A stretch of 17,260 nucleotides of DNA, taken from the NCBI GenBank assembly GCA_964428745.1, contig CAYRYZ010000032.1:1-17260 (forward strand). The letters are read 5' to 3'. Positions within the stretch are counted from its first letter, which is position 1. Every line of letters begins with the position of its first letter. The position numbers and the translations under genes are program-made. This DNA comes from GCA-002713455 sp964428745. GTDB lineage: Bacteria > Fidelibacterota > Marinisomatia > Marinisomatales > TCS55. The notes under the pieces were generated by a model that ran no database searches, was not told where the DNA came from, and saw nothing but the letters and a program-made list of their open reading frames with translations. Below are positions 1 to 9,471 of this stretch, one piece after another.

Positions 1-2
1 CA

Positions 3-230
3 GAATTTAAAAGGAGAAAGTTAGCAGCGAGGAACTTATCTAGGGCACTCGAAGACTCTGGGACAATTACATCACCCTTGATTCCATGGAATACTTGCGG
101 CGCATATATGTCCGCTTCATTGGGGATTGCTACTTTTAGTTATTTGCCATTTTGCTTTTTCAATTTAGCCAACCCCATTATTGCAATTATCTACGCATTA
201 CTGAGAATAAAAATAATAAGACAAGATTAA
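3..230 (+). CDS. nhaC: Na+/H+ antiporter NhaC family, C-terminal fragment
   Basis: An open frame enters from the left edge and stops at TAA 228-230, giving 75 visible residues. It reads as the conserved C-terminus of NhaC-type sodium/proton antiporters: an 'NLSRALEDSGT' stretch, then 'TSPLIPWNTCGAYM', a hydrophobic 'SYLPFCFFNLANPII' segment and a short basic tail ending 'IIRQD'. The family lies in the cytoplasmic membrane and exchanges Na+ for H+, supporting pH and sodium homeostasis. Most of the gene lies outside the window, so the start and full length are unknown. About 100 bases separate it from the next gene, and I see no clear terminator hairpin in that space. The call rests on the LEDSGT...PWNTCGAYM signature, which I recognise as characteristic of the family. 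Confidence 0.8.
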   Translation, partial: EFKRRKLAARNLSRALEDSGTITSPLIPWNTCGAYMSASLGIATFSYLPFCFFNLANPIIAIIYALLRIKIIRQD

Positions 231-267
231 AATGAAGTATTCTTGCAGTGTTTGAAATGATAAAATG

Positions 268-323
268 TTGCAGTAAATTTCAATAGAATTTGATTATATA
301 TATCGATTTTAACTAAAGGAGAG
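268..323 (+). promoter_or_regulatory. possible promoter and RBS of the susC-like gene
   Basis: The spacer between the antiporter fragment and the SusC-like gene is very AT-rich. It holds a TTGCAG (268-273) that could act as a -35 element and a TATATA (295-300), but the spacing of 21 is long. TTGCAGT also occurs at 243-249, so it repeats in this short leader. A clear Shine-Dalgarno, AAAGGAGAG (315-323), sits just upstream of the ATG at 329 and fixes that start. The RBS is well supported; the promoter assignment is weak. Confidence 0.35.
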
Positions 324-328
324 ATAAT

Positions 329-3300
329 ATGTCTCGTATTTCCAAGTCAATTTTATTAACAAGTTTGAGCTTTGGTTTCCTCTTAGCTCAATCCTCAATT
401 CAAGGTACTGTTACCGATACTGACGGTAGCCCACTAGCTGGTGCTAATGTCGTTGTAGATGGTACATCAGTTGGAGCTGCGGCTGGATCTGATGGTGCTT
501 ATGAAATTAATGTTCCAGGCGGAACGGTTGGTGGGCAAAGCGTCTCACTTACTGCAACCTACATTGGCTATAAAAGCCAAAGTGTTGATGTAGATGTTCC
601 GTTAACTGGAAGTGTAACTCAAAACTTTTCATTGGCAGTCGACGCCATCGGTTTAAAAGCCGTTAGTGTAACTGCTTTAGGGTTTGAAACAAATCGCGAC
701 AAACAAGGCTCGACAAGTGTTTCAGTATCACCGGCTGATATGACTCGTTCTGGCGAAACTTTGATCGCAAATACTTTAGCATCAAAGGCATCAAATGTGA
801 TTGTCAGCTCAGTAAGTGGTGACCCAGGATCAGGTTCTTCGATTAAAATTCGAGGTTCCAATACGATATCTGGTGCAAGTCAGCCTCTTGTTGTTGTTGA
901 TGGTATGCCCATTAATAATTCTCAAATTTATGGAAATTCATCTCGTTTTGGTGGAGTTTCACAGCAATCTCGAATCAATGACCTTAATTCCAACGATATT
1001 AAATCAGTTGAAGTATTAAAAGGTGCTTCTGCTGCAGCCCTTTGGGGTTCAAAAGCTGCTAATGGCGTGATTGTTATTCAGACAAAAGACGGATCAGCTG
1101 GTAGGATGAAAATGAGCTACAAGCGCACACAATCTTATGATGAGATTCATGAGAGACTCCCTATGCAAACCACTTATGGTCAGGGCCGTAATGGAAAATG
1201 GGGAACTCAAGCAGAATCATGGGGAGATAAGATAGCTGATCGTTCTGGTGGTGAAGATGAATACGATAAAGCTAAAGCCTATTTTGTTGCAGATCCCTCT
1301 CTCGGTGATTTCACTCAATACTCAATCAAAACAAAAAATAGCAAAAAAACTTATGTAGATGACAATTTTAATCAGGTTTTTGGAACTGGAACCTCCATGA
1401 CAGATGATTTTCAAGTTTCAGGCGGAGACCTATCAAAAACATATTTATTTAGCTACAGTCGCTTAAGACAAGATGGAATGGTTAGAAATTCCTATTACGA
1501 TCGTGATAATATCAGGTTGAATACAAAGTTCAAGCTATCAGATATGGTAACGATGTCTTCAAAAGTAGGATATACATATAGTACTGCTAACCGCCTTCAG
1601 CGAGGATCTAATGTTAGTGGCCTTATGTTGGGTTTATTAAGAACTGCTCCTGACTTTAACAATAAATATTATAAAGGTAGCTACTGGAGTGGTGGAACTG
1701 AAAATTCAGGTCGCCATCGCGCGTATCGCAGATATATTGGTGGTTCAAGTACCAATCCTATCTATAATAACCCAAATTGGACAGTGAATGAACAGAAGAA
1801 TACCACTCGCGTTAATCGTATTATTATGTCAAATGAAATGACAGTAGCTCCTTATGAGGGTACTGAAGTTGTTATGCGTGCTGGCTTAGATCAATTTGTT
1901 GATAATAGAGAAGGTTTTTATCCTGCTGGAACAGCTGGTTCTGCTAGGAATTCAGGTGCTTTTGATATGGCTAGGATAACAAACAAAGAAACAAATTATG
2001 ATGTGATTGCACGTCAAAATCTAGAGCTCGGTTCTAATATGTCAATGGTTGTTACAGCTGGCTGGAATTTGAATGATCGAACTTACAGTCGAGTGTCATC
2101 TGGTATTGATGGATTTTTGGTTAATACTGATAAGTTCACCACTAATGTAAATACAGCTGCTGAGGCTTCATGGGTAGATAACGGTAGACTATATATTCGT
2201 TCTAGCCGTGCTTATGGATTGGTATCACTTGATGCTTTAGATCAAATTTTCGTGAATTTATCGTTAGCGAATGAATCACACTCTACCATAAGCGACGCGT
2301 ATAATTATCCTGCTATGGATGTAGCATATCAGATGACTGATATGGTAAATGGATTTGCTCCATTTGTTAGTTTTGCTAAGCTTCGTGTAGCATATGGGCA
2401 AGTGGGCGTTAGGCCTTCTGCTCACCGTTTTGAGACATTAGCCGAAAGTGGATTTGGCTATAGTTCTTATAGTGACCCTGTATCTGTAGGACAGTGGGGC
2501 GGTGGATATCGCGTTGATGATGATAAAGGTAATCCAGAATTGAAGCCCGAGGTTAAAACTGAGACTGAATTTGGAATGGACTTACGTTTCTTAGATGATA
2601 AATTTTCACTTGGATTCACATCTTACAGTAATACAATCGATGATATGTTGATCAATACGACTCTTTCTCCAACATCGGGTTATGATACGCAATATGCAAA
2701 TGCTGCAAAGATGGAAAATAAAGGTTTCGAACTTGATGGTTCTTGGAATGTTATGACCAATCAAGATCAAGCGCTAGAATTCACATTTAACTGGGCTAAA
2801 AATGAAAACTTAGTTCTCGATCTAGCAGGAACTCAAGTGCTTTATTTAGGTTCTGGATCGGTTAATTCAGTTGCTTTAGATCCAACATTCGATGGCACTA
2901 ATTACCCAATTGGTACTCTTTTTGGTACAGGATCGAAAACAACAAATGGTAAATGGGATGGTCCATTTGAATTAGATGCCAATGGTTTTCCAATGATCAC
3001 TTCGACCAAGATCCCATTGGGAGATCCTAATCCTGACTGGCGTGGTACACTTGGACTCAATGGCCGCTGGGGAAATCTTTCAATGAATATGCTTTTTGAG
3101 CATTCACAAGGTGGATATTATAGTCCACGTACGCAATGGGTACTAAGAAGATTTGGAACCACAGCTGATACTGATAACGAAGTTACGCTCTCAAAAGACC
3201 TAAAGAATGTTGATGGTAACACTATTACTTCAGGTACAACAGTTCGTGGTTTTATTCATGACTTCGGTGGCGGTGAAGTTTTACTTGATGAAGCATGGTT

Positions 3301-3607
3301 CCGGCATGGAATTGGTGGTGGATTCGGTGATAATCAGGCCTACAATTTTTCCGTTAAGGATGCGACTTTTTCTCGACTAAGAGAATTGTCAGTATCGTAT
3401 CTCTACAATGGTGAAGCATTGCAGAATATGGGCTTAAGTAGCCTTACATTTACAGGAACAGCTCGTAATCTATTCGCTTGGTATAAAGAGCTAGTCGGTG
3501 TTGATCCTGGCGTGAATGTAGGTGGTATCCAGACAGGTTTTGGCTTGGATTATTTTGCTAATCCATCAACAAAATCCTTTTTATTCTCATTAACGGCAAA
3601 CTTCTAA
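329..3607 (+). CDS. SusC/RagA-type TonB-linked outer-membrane transporter
   Basis: This 1092-residue protein would form the outer-membrane channel of a SusCD nutrient uptake pair, using TonB-ExbBD energy. The order of parts is typical of SusC: a signal peptide ending near residue 21 ('FGFLLAQ'), a carboxypeptidase-D regulatory-like beta domain at about 24-105 ('IQGTVTDTDGSPLAGANVVV'), then the TonB plug at about 125-255. The plug contains the SusC/RagA signature around 'IKIRGSNTISGASQPLVVVDG' and the 'SVEVLKGASAAALWGSKAANG' type segment. A long beta-barrel follows and ends in the aromatic 'SLTANF', as expected for BAM-dependent barrels. A good RBS precedes the ATG. Length is normal for the family (about 1000-1100). 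The SusD partner follows 15 bases later. No glycan-degrading enzyme lies nearby, so the substrate is unknown; the downstream peptide/amino-acid genes make a peptide-like substrate plausible. Confidence 0.93.
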   Translation: MSRISKSILLTSLSFGFLLAQSSIQGTVTDTDGSPLAGANVVVDGTSVGAAAGSDGAYEINVPGGTVGGQSVSLTATYIGYKSQSVDVDVPLTGSVTQNFSLAVDAIGLKAVSVTALGFETNRDKQGSTSVSVSPADMTRSGETLIANTLASKASNVIVSSVSGDPGSGSSIKIRGSNTISGASQPLVVVDGMPINNSQIYGNSSRFGGVSQQSRINDLNSNDIKSVEVLKGASAAALWGSKAANGVIVIQTKDGSAGRMKMSYKRTQSYDEIHERLPMQTTYGQGRNGKWGTQAESWGDKIADRSGGEDEYDKAKAYFVADPSLGDFTQYSIKTKNSKKTYVDDNFNQVFGTGTSMTDDFQVSGGDLSKTYLFSYSRLRQDGMVRNSYYDRDNIRLNTKFKLSDMVTMSSKVGYTYSTANRLQRGSNVSGLMLGLLRTAPDFNNKYYKGSYWSGGTENSGRHRAYRRYIGGSSTNPIYNNPNWTVNEQKNTTRVNRIIMSNEMTVAPYEGTEVVMRAGLDQFVDNREGFYPAGTAGSARNSGAFDMARITNKETNYDVIARQNLELGSNMSMVVTAGWNLNDRTYSRVSSGIDGFLVNTDKFTTNVNTAAEASWVDNGRLYIRSSRAYGLVSLDALDQIFVNLSLANESHSTISDAYNYPAMDVAYQMTDMVNGFAPFVSFAKLRVAYGQVGVRPSAHRFETLAESGFGYSSYSDPVSVGQWGGGYRVDDDKGNPELKPEVKTETEFGMDLRFLDDKFSLGFTSYSNTIDDMLINTTLSPTSGYDTQYANAAKMENKGFELDGSWNVMTNQDQALEFTFNWAKNENLVLDLAGTQVLYLGSGSVNSVALDPTFDGTNYPIGTLFGTGSKTTNGKWDGPFELDANGFPMITSTKIPLGDPNPDWRGTLGLNGRWGNLSMNMLFEHSQGGYYSPRTQWVLRRFGTTADTDNEVTLSKDLKNVDGNTITSGTTVRGFIHDFGGGEVLLDEAWFRHGIGGGFGDNQAYNFSVKDATFSRLRELSVSYLYNGEALQNMGLSSLTFTGTARNLFAWYKELVGVDPGVNVGGIQTGFGLDYFANPSTKSFLFSLTANF

Positions 3608-3622
3608 GGGGAGGGAATAAAA

Positions 3623-5065
3623 ATGAAAAAACAAATTAAAGGTTTAAATACAATGAAGAAAATTATCGCACCATTAACTGCAGTTGCATTGATTATGAGT
3701 GGGTGTGACGTTGATAAATCAATCAATGATAATCCAAATGAGATCACATTGAAAGATGTAGACGCAAGGCTATTTCTCAATGGCGCGCAATTAGCGAATG
3801 TCATTGTGCAGGTAAGTCATCTAAATCGTATATCTGGAATGTTCTCAGGACAGTTAATTGGCTTTACATCTCTTTACTCAAATATTTATGGGTATTCACT
3901 ATCTGCAGTTGAATCTAATGGTGAGTGGAGACGTGCCTATACCGGTGTTGTTACGAATACTAGACATGTTGCTGCTTCAGCTCCAGATGATAAATTATTG
4001 GTTGGAATAGCTAAAGTATTGGAAGCAAATGCGATTGGTACCTTAGCAATTACGATGGGTGGAGTTCCTTACTCAGAAATTGGCACTGTAGATGATCCTA
4101 AGTTTGATTCTCAAAAAGAGGTTCTCGCGGCATTATCAACACTTTTGGACGAAGGGATTGCGGACCTTGGATCAGCTACAACTCGTAATGAGTCATTTGA
4201 CATTTATTTCAATGGAGATAAAGACAAATGGATTGCTGCTGCATATACTTTAAAAGCTCGATTTGCCTTAGTACAGAAAAATTACTCTGGGGCATTAGCA
4301 GCTGCAAATAATGGTATTTCTTCTTCTGCTGGAGATATGCTTTATATCCCACGTGGTGATGCAGCCATTAGCTCTGGCGATAAGAACCTTTTTTATACTA
4401 TTCTAGAAGGTTCACGTACTGGCGATCTTGGCAACGATGGAAGTTATCTCCTTCAAATGCTGAATCCAGCTGAAGCTGTATATCGTGGAAATGCCAAGAC
4501 GAATGAATTGGCAAGACATAACTATTATTATGTTGATGAGACCACGGGCTCAGGTAACACAGGTATTGCAGCGCAGTATGAACCTCAACCGATAGCTACT
4601 TATACTGAGAATCAATTGATCAAAGCTGAAGCTGCAGCTCGAACTTCAGGTTTTTCTGCAGGTTTAGGTCATTTGAACACCTATAGAACGTGGCTTGCTG
4701 GTGGTGGAAGATTAAATGCTACTCATGATGTTGATTCGCTTTATAAGTATGAAGCTTATGTCGATGCGGATTTTGCAAGCGGTGGTATGGAGAATGCTGA
4801 TAATGTATCTGCAGATAAAGCATTGCTTCGCGAAATTATCGAAGAACGTTATGTTTCAGGATTTGGATCTTGGATGCCTTTCGATGATCACCGTCGTTTA
4901 CGTGGCGCTGGTGAATCTGATCTTGGTGTTCCATTTCCTTTGAATACGGCAGCTGCTTCAAAGCATGTTGAACGTCTTCATTATGCACAGGATGAGATCA
5001 GTTCTAATTCAAATGCTCCCGGTGAAAAGACGTTATATGATAAAACTGAAGTCAATAAAAATTGA
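3623..5065 (+). CDS. SusD/RagB-family outer-membrane lipoprotein
   Basis: This 480-residue surface lipoprotein is the likely substrate-capturing lid of the SusC-like transporter just upstream. The N-terminus carries a basic, hydrophobic signal ending 'IMSGC', so the mature protein would start at Cys28. I keep the ATG at 3623 because GGGAGG lies 9 bases before it; an internal ATG at 3653 would also leave a complete lipoprotein signal (Cys18). The body is helix-rich with TPR-like segments ('AAYTLKARFALVQKNYSGALAAANNG', about residues 195-230). The C-terminus has the SusD-type ending with 'RRLRGAG', 'GVPFPLN' and 'ERLHYAQDEISSNSNAP', resembling the R..YP..E...N pattern. It shares an operon with the SusC-like gene and is followed by a strong terminator, so the two form a closed transcription unit. 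Ligand unknown. Confidence 0.9.
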   Translation: MKKQIKGLNTMKKIIAPLTAVALIMSGCDVDKSINDNPNEITLKDVDARLFLNGAQLANVIVQVSHLNRISGMFSGQLIGFTSLYSNIYGYSLSAVESNGEWRRAYTGVVTNTRHVAASAPDDKLLVGIAKVLEANAIGTLAITMGGVPYSEIGTVDDPKFDSQKEVLAALSTLLDEGIADLGSATTRNESFDIYFNGDKDKWIAAAYTLKARFALVQKNYSGALAAANNGISSSAGDMLYIPRGDAAISSGDKNLFYTILEGSRTGDLGNDGSYLLQMLNPAEAVYRGNAKTNELARHNYYYVDETTGSGNTGIAAQYEPQPIATYTENQLIKAEAAARTSGFSAGLGHLNTYRTWLAGGGRLNATHDVDSLYKYEAYVDADFASGGMENADNVSADKALLREIIEERYVSGFGSWMPFDDHRRLRGAGESDLGVPFPLNTAAASKHVERLHYAQDEISSNSNAPGEKTLYDKTEVNKN

Positions 5066-5096
5066 TCTAATTTTTCTTAAATTAGTTTAAAATAAT

Positions 5097-5128
5097 AAAA
5101 AGCCTCCATTATTTAATGGAGGCTTTTT
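5097..5128 (+). terminator. intrinsic terminator closing the susCD operon
   Basis: A perfect 14-base-pair stem (5097-5110 with 5115-5128) encloses a 4-base ATTT loop. The GC core is GCCTCC/GGAGGC. The stem starts with A5 and ends with T5, followed by ATTTT, so it could terminate from either direction. It lies 31 bases after the SusD-like stop codon and just before the VPS10-like gene, separating the two units. Confidence 0.92.
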
Positions 5129-5158
5129 ATTTTCCCTTATAACAACCTTAGGTTAATT

Positions 5159-8134
5159 ATGAAACAAACATTTTTCTTTTTTGCATTTTCATTATCCTTA
5201 AATGCACAATCAATTACATCTGATCAGATTGACAAACTTACATTTAGAAATATTGGACCTGCTGTCGCCGGTGGTCGTATTCATGATGTTGAAGTTGTAC
5301 CTAATAAACCTGAAATAGTCTTTATTGCATCCGCATCTGGCGGTATATGGAAATCAACGAGCAAGGGTACGATGTGGAAGCCTGTTTTTGATAATGAAAT
5401 AGTTTCTAGTTTCGGCGACATGGCAATCTCTCAATCAAATTCAAATATTATATATGCTGGAACTGGCGAACAACAAAATCGTCAAAGTACAACCTGGGGT
5501 AATGGTATGTATAAGTCCATGGATCAGGGTGAGACTTGGAGTTCTATTGGTTTAGAAAAAACCTACCATATTGGGAAAGTTATTGTTCATCCAAAGAATC
5601 CAAATATTGTCTATGTAGCTGCCCTTGGAAATCTATGGAAAGAATCAAAAGATCGAGGAGTATATAAAACATCTAATGGTGGTAGATCCTGGAAAAAAAT
5701 ACTATATATAGATCAATTTACAGGTGCTATTACTATTGAAATGGATAAAAATGACCCTAATGTATTATACGCAGCAACTTACCAGCGCATGCGTAAGGTA
5801 TGGGGTTTTAATGGTGGTGGACCTGGTAGTGGTATCTATAAAACAACTAACGGTGGAAATACTTGGAAAAAATTATCTAAAGGCTTGCCTCCTGGTAATA
5901 AAGGAAGAATTGGCCTTTCTGCCTCGCGAACTCGTTCGAATGTAATTTATGCTACGATTGAACACGCGGATTCCAGCGGTTTTTATAGAAGTGGGAATGG
6001 TGGAAGTAGTTGGAAAAGAATGAATAAGCTGAATCCTCGTCCAATGTACTATAGTCATATTTTTGTTGATCCTAATAATGATGATATTGTTTATATGTTA
6101 GCAACTGAGTTTTATCGAACTGAGAATCGAGGTAAAACGTTCTACCAAATGCCTACTCGACCCACATATGATGTTGGTGTACATAGTGATCACCATACAT
6201 TGTGGATTAATCCCAAGAACTCTAACCATTTTTTTCTAGCTGGTGACGCAGGTCTCCATGAGAGTTGGGACTATGGTAAGACATATAATCGTTTGAATAA
6301 TATCCCCATTGGTCAATTCTATGGGATTGGCGTTGATATGGAAACACCATATAATGTATATGGTGGTATGCAGGATAATCACTCCTGGATGGGGCCAAGT
6401 GCTAGTCGCCATTGGCTAGGAATACTTGCCGATGATTGGAAACAGGTGGGGTTTGGCGATGGTATGTACCAGCAACCAGACCCATCATCAAATGTGTTAT
6501 ATAATGCATCTCAAAATGGAAATATAATCCGTATGGATCGAAAGACAGGTAATATGCAAGGATTGAAGCCTATTCCTGAAGATTCTACAGAGAAATATCG
6601 TTTTGATTGGGTTACACCTCTTGCAGTATCAAAACATAACCCAAAAAAAATATTTTTAGGGGGTAACCGCTTATTTATTAGTGAAGATGCTGGTGTATCT
6701 TGGTCTCGAACAAAGGATTTAACAAATAATTCTAATAGAGATTCTCTTGCTATAATGGGCGTTTTGGGCATTGATACTAAAATTTCAAGGAATGATGGGA
6801 CTTCATCTTACAGTGAAATAATATCTATTTCGGAATCTCCGTTATGGAATAGAATTATTTGGGTAGGAACTGATGATGGCAATGTTCAGGTATCAAAAGA
6901 TGCTGGAAAGTCTTGGGATGAGGTGGGGCAGAATATTCAAGGATTACCTTCAACTTCCTATGTAAGTCGTGTATTAGCCTCAACAAAAGGACGTGGAACT
7001 TGTTATGTTACATTCGATAGGCATCGGGAAGGTGATTGGAATCCTTATATTTACAAAACGGATGATTATGGTCAAACATGGGAAAAGTTGCATCAAGGTC
7101 TTCCCAGCGGTTCAATTAATGTAATTATTGAGCATCCAGACAACTCTGATGTCCTATTCGTAGGTACAGAGAACAGCGTTTTTGTATCTGTTAATGGTGG
7201 AGAGAAATGGGCTAAAGTGTCGGGTAATCTGCCTACAACATTATATGATGACATGTTGATTCATCCTCGAGATAAAGATCTGGTATTAGGAACCCATGGT
7301 AGGAGTTTTTGGATTTTAGATGATACATCTCCATTTGCTGAATGGCATCAATCTAAAGATAACAATGTCCATTTATTTTCGATTCGACCTGCTACTTTAT
7401 TTTATTATTGGAAAGACACTTCTTATAGGGGTCAAGAAGAGTGGGCAGGCCCTAATCCTCCTTATGGGGCACTTATTAATTTTGTTGTTAATAACGAAGC
7501 AGATTCAGCAAGAGTTTCAATAAGTCGTAATAAAAAAATTGTTCGAGAATACAATATAGCCGTAAATAAGGGAAAGCTAGATCAAGTAGTATGGAACTTA
7601 AAATATGCTCCACCATCATTTGAAAAGAATGAAAAAAAGACCGAAGGTTTGACTAAACCCGATCGGTCTCAATTATTACCAATACCAGCGCACAATCTTG
7701 ATCCGAAAGGGCCTGATGTGTCTCCAGGTACATACTTAGTAACTATTTATGCTGGTGATGATTCATATTCACAAAAGGTAAAAATTTATGGTGACCCTAA
7801 ATTAGATATTAAAGCTGGGAATTATAGACAACGTGAAGAGTTTTTATTAAAACTTCATGCTTTTCATGAGAAAGTCTACGCAGAGAATAAAAAAATAAAG
7901 GAAGGTGTCAAAGAATCTGAAAAAACGATGAATAAAGATGATGAAAAATTAAAAAATATGAAGGCTGAACAGAAAAAAGTAAATGCTATCCGATCGGGAG
8001 CAATGAGGTTAGCAAGTGAGCTACAAGGTGGTGGTATTCGTCAAGGTTCATTCTATCCACCAACTAAAACACATTTAAAACGATATGATCAGTTAGTTGG
8101 TTTATGGGACGAATACCAAGGGAATAATGAATGA
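5159..8134 (+). CDS. secreted sortilin/VPS10-like Asp-box beta-propeller protein
   Basis: This 991-residue exported protein is built from Asp-box (BNR, SxDxGxTW) propeller blades. The first 17 residues form a signal peptide ending 'LNAQ'. I count about eleven Asp-box units, including GIWKSTSKGTMW (near 62), GMYKSMDQGETW (116), GVYKTSNGGRSW (167), GIYKTTNGGNTW (225), GFYRSGNGGSSW (274), and later 'FISEDAGVSW', 'VSKDAGKSW' and 'KTDDYGQTW'. After the propellers comes a beta-sandwich-like region (about 740-880), then a highly charged Lys/Glu-rich helix, probably coiled-coil (about 905-942). Relatives are annotated as VPS10-domain or 'glycosyl hydrolase' proteins, usually without proven activity. 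Asp-boxes are structural, so I do not infer a sialidase. The stop overlaps the start of the DASS transporter (ATGA), indicating co-translation. The RBS is weak. Confidence 0.82.
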   Translation: MKQTFFFFAFSLSLNAQSITSDQIDKLTFRNIGPAVAGGRIHDVEVVPNKPEIVFIASASGGIWKSTSKGTMWKPVFDNEIVSSFGDMAISQSNSNIIYAGTGEQQNRQSTTWGNGMYKSMDQGETWSSIGLEKTYHIGKVIVHPKNPNIVYVAALGNLWKESKDRGVYKTSNGGRSWKKILYIDQFTGAITIEMDKNDPNVLYAATYQRMRKVWGFNGGGPGSGIYKTTNGGNTWKKLSKGLPPGNKGRIGLSASRTRSNVIYATIEHADSSGFYRSGNGGSSWKRMNKLNPRPMYYSHIFVDPNNDDIVYMLATEFYRTENRGKTFYQMPTRPTYDVGVHSDHHTLWINPKNSNHFFLAGDAGLHESWDYGKTYNRLNNIPIGQFYGIGVDMETPYNVYGGMQDNHSWMGPSASRHWLGILADDWKQVGFGDGMYQQPDPSSNVLYNASQNGNIIRMDRKTGNMQGLKPIPEDSTEKYRFDWVTPLAVSKHNPKKIFLGGNRLFISEDAGVSWSRTKDLTNNSNRDSLAIMGVLGIDTKISRNDGTSSYSEIISISESPLWNRIIWVGTDDGNVQVSKDAGKSWDEVGQNIQGLPSTSYVSRVLASTKGRGTCYVTFDRHREGDWNPYIYKTDDYGQTWEKLHQGLPSGSINVIIEHPDNSDVLFVGTENSVFVSVNGGEKWAKVSGNLPTTLYDDMLIHPRDKDLVLGTHGRSFWILDDTSPFAEWHQSKDNNVHLFSIRPATLFYYWKDTSYRGQEEWAGPNPPYGALINFVVNNEADSARVSISRNKKIVREYNIAVNKGKLDQVVWNLKYAPPSFEKNEKKTEGLTKPDRSQLLPIPAHNLDPKGPDVSPGTYLVTIYAGDDSYSQKVKIYGDPKLDIKAGNYRQREEFLLKLHAFHEKVYAENKKIKEGVKESEKTMNKDDEKLKNMKAEQKKVNAIRSGAMRLASELQGGGIRQGSFYPPTKTHLKRYDQLVGLWDEYQGNNE

Positions 8135-9471
8135 GCAATCTTCCATTGCTAAAAAAAATTGCAATCATACTTGGATGGGGGTTTTTTAGTTACCTATTAA
8201 GTCAGTTACTGCTAGACGATGAACTAACACAAAAAGGATTTCTAATATTGTTGCTTTGCGCTGGCCTTTGGATGACTGAAATCATCCCTCTTCCTGTTAC
8301 AGCATTATTGGTACCTGTTTTTGCTTATTTCCTAGGAATCTTTGAACCAAAATCTGCAATGGCACCATTTGCCAGTACGATCATCTATCTTTTTATGGGT
8401 GGTTTTACCTTAGCTGCATTATTAAACAAGCATGGAATTGATTTGTGGCTTGCAAAAAGAGTGATCAAAATGGCCAAAGGTAAATTATGGTTATCAATTA
8501 TAGGATTTTTTGGAGTAACAAGTTTTTTATCAATGTGGATGAGCAATACTGCCACAACAGCAATGATGATTCCAATTGCTATCGCTCTTATCGATAAGCA
8601 ATATCCTAGAATGAGGACTATGTTGATTCTAGGAACGGCATATGCTGCAAATATCGGTGGAAATGGTACAGCAGTAGGTTCTCCTCCCAATGGTATTGCG
8701 GTGGCAGCGCTAGATATTGATTTCTTTACTTGGTTTAAAGTGGGGTTTCCTACGTTAATATTAATGTTTCCATTGGTAATTCTTTCTTTATGGATAATGA
8801 TAAATCCTGAAAAAGACGCAAAATTAAATCAGCTTGATGAGGCTCATATGGATTGGACACCTCAAGCAAAAGGAAGTATAGCGCTATTTATTTTTACTGT
8901 GATTTGTTGGATATTCTCAAGTCAGATAGGCCCATTGCTGGGTGTCAAAGAATTTTCACGTATGATAGCAATACTGATTACTGCACTTGCACCTGCGTTT
9001 GGTTTGATCAGTTGGAAAGAATTAGAAGGTAAGATTGGTTGGGGTATCTTACTTTTATTTGGAGGTGGTTTGTGTCTTTCTGCAGTCCTCGGTGCGACTG
9101 GAACCTCAGAATGGTTAGGAACTGCTTTAGTAGGCTCAATGGCAGGAGCACCAAACTGGGCAATCATTATTGCATGTATCACTTTAATGGTATTTTTGAC
9201 TGAGCTATCTTCAAATACAGGATCAGCAGCTATTTTAATACCCGTTATGATTGCGCTATCGGGACAATTTGATGCTGCAGTTACTTATGCTTTGGTATTT
9301 GGTGTTGGACTTGCGGCAAACTGTGCCTTTATGTTGCCAGTGGCAACACCTCCGAATGCATTAGTCTATGGAACGGGATATATTGACCAAAAAGATATGC
9401 TTAAAACTGGCATGATATTAAATATATTTTCCATTTTTATGGTATTTTTGACCGTTAGTATCTTTTCCTAA
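8131..9471 (+). CDS. DASS/SLC13-family (NaDC/INDY-like) anion transporter
   Basis: This 446-residue inner-membrane carrier matches divalent anion:Na+ symporters. It has the two pseudo-symmetric SNT motifs that build the substrate and Na+ sites, 'MSNTATTAMMIP' (SNT at 138-140) and 'LSSNTGSAAILIP' (SNT at 361-363). Each is paired with a TPPN/SPPN loop: 'GNGTAVGSPPNG' (178-188) and 'LPVATPPNALVYG' (403-414). Roughly a dozen hydrophobic segments are visible, and the length is usual for the bacterial family. Known members import C4-dicarboxylates, citrate or sulfate, and some carry glutamate. The gene overlaps the upstream propeller gene by 4 bases and the downstream amidohydrolase-like gene by 1 base (TAATG), so the three are translated together. 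In this context an acidic amino acid, its N-acyl form or a dicarboxylate is a reasonable cargo; that is inference. Confidence 0.9.
   Translation: MSNLPLLKKIAIILGWGFFSYLLSQLLLDDELTQKGFLILLLCAGLWMTEIIPLPVTALLVPVFAYFLGIFEPKSAMAPFASTIIYLFMGGFTLAALLNKHGIDLWLAKRVIKMAKGKLWLSIIGFFGVTSFLSMWMSNTATTAMMIPIAIALIDKQYPRMRTMLILGTAYAANIGGNGTAVGSPPNGIAVAALDIDFFTWFKVGFPTLILMFPLVILSLWIMINPEKDAKLNQLDEAHMDWTPQAKGSIALFIFTVICWIFSSQIGPLLGVKEFSRMIAILITALAPAFGLISWKELEGKIGWGILLLFGGGLCLSAVLGATGTSEWLGTALVGSMAGAPNWAIIIACITLMVFLTELSSNTGSAAILIPVMIALSGQFDAAVTYALVFGVGLAANCAFMLPVATPPNALVYGTGYIDQKDMLKTGMILNIFSIFMVFLTVSIFS

Noticed and set aside
619..861. Minus-strand and alternate-frame open frames inside the susC, VPS10-like, DASS and decarboxylase genes
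   Set aside because: They lie wholly within strongly supported genes, lack recognisable motifs and have composition typical of shadow frames.
5159..8134. Sialidase assignment from the many Asp-box motifs
   Set aside because: Asp-boxes are structural turns found in many propellers. I see no sialidase Arg triad or FRIP-type motif.
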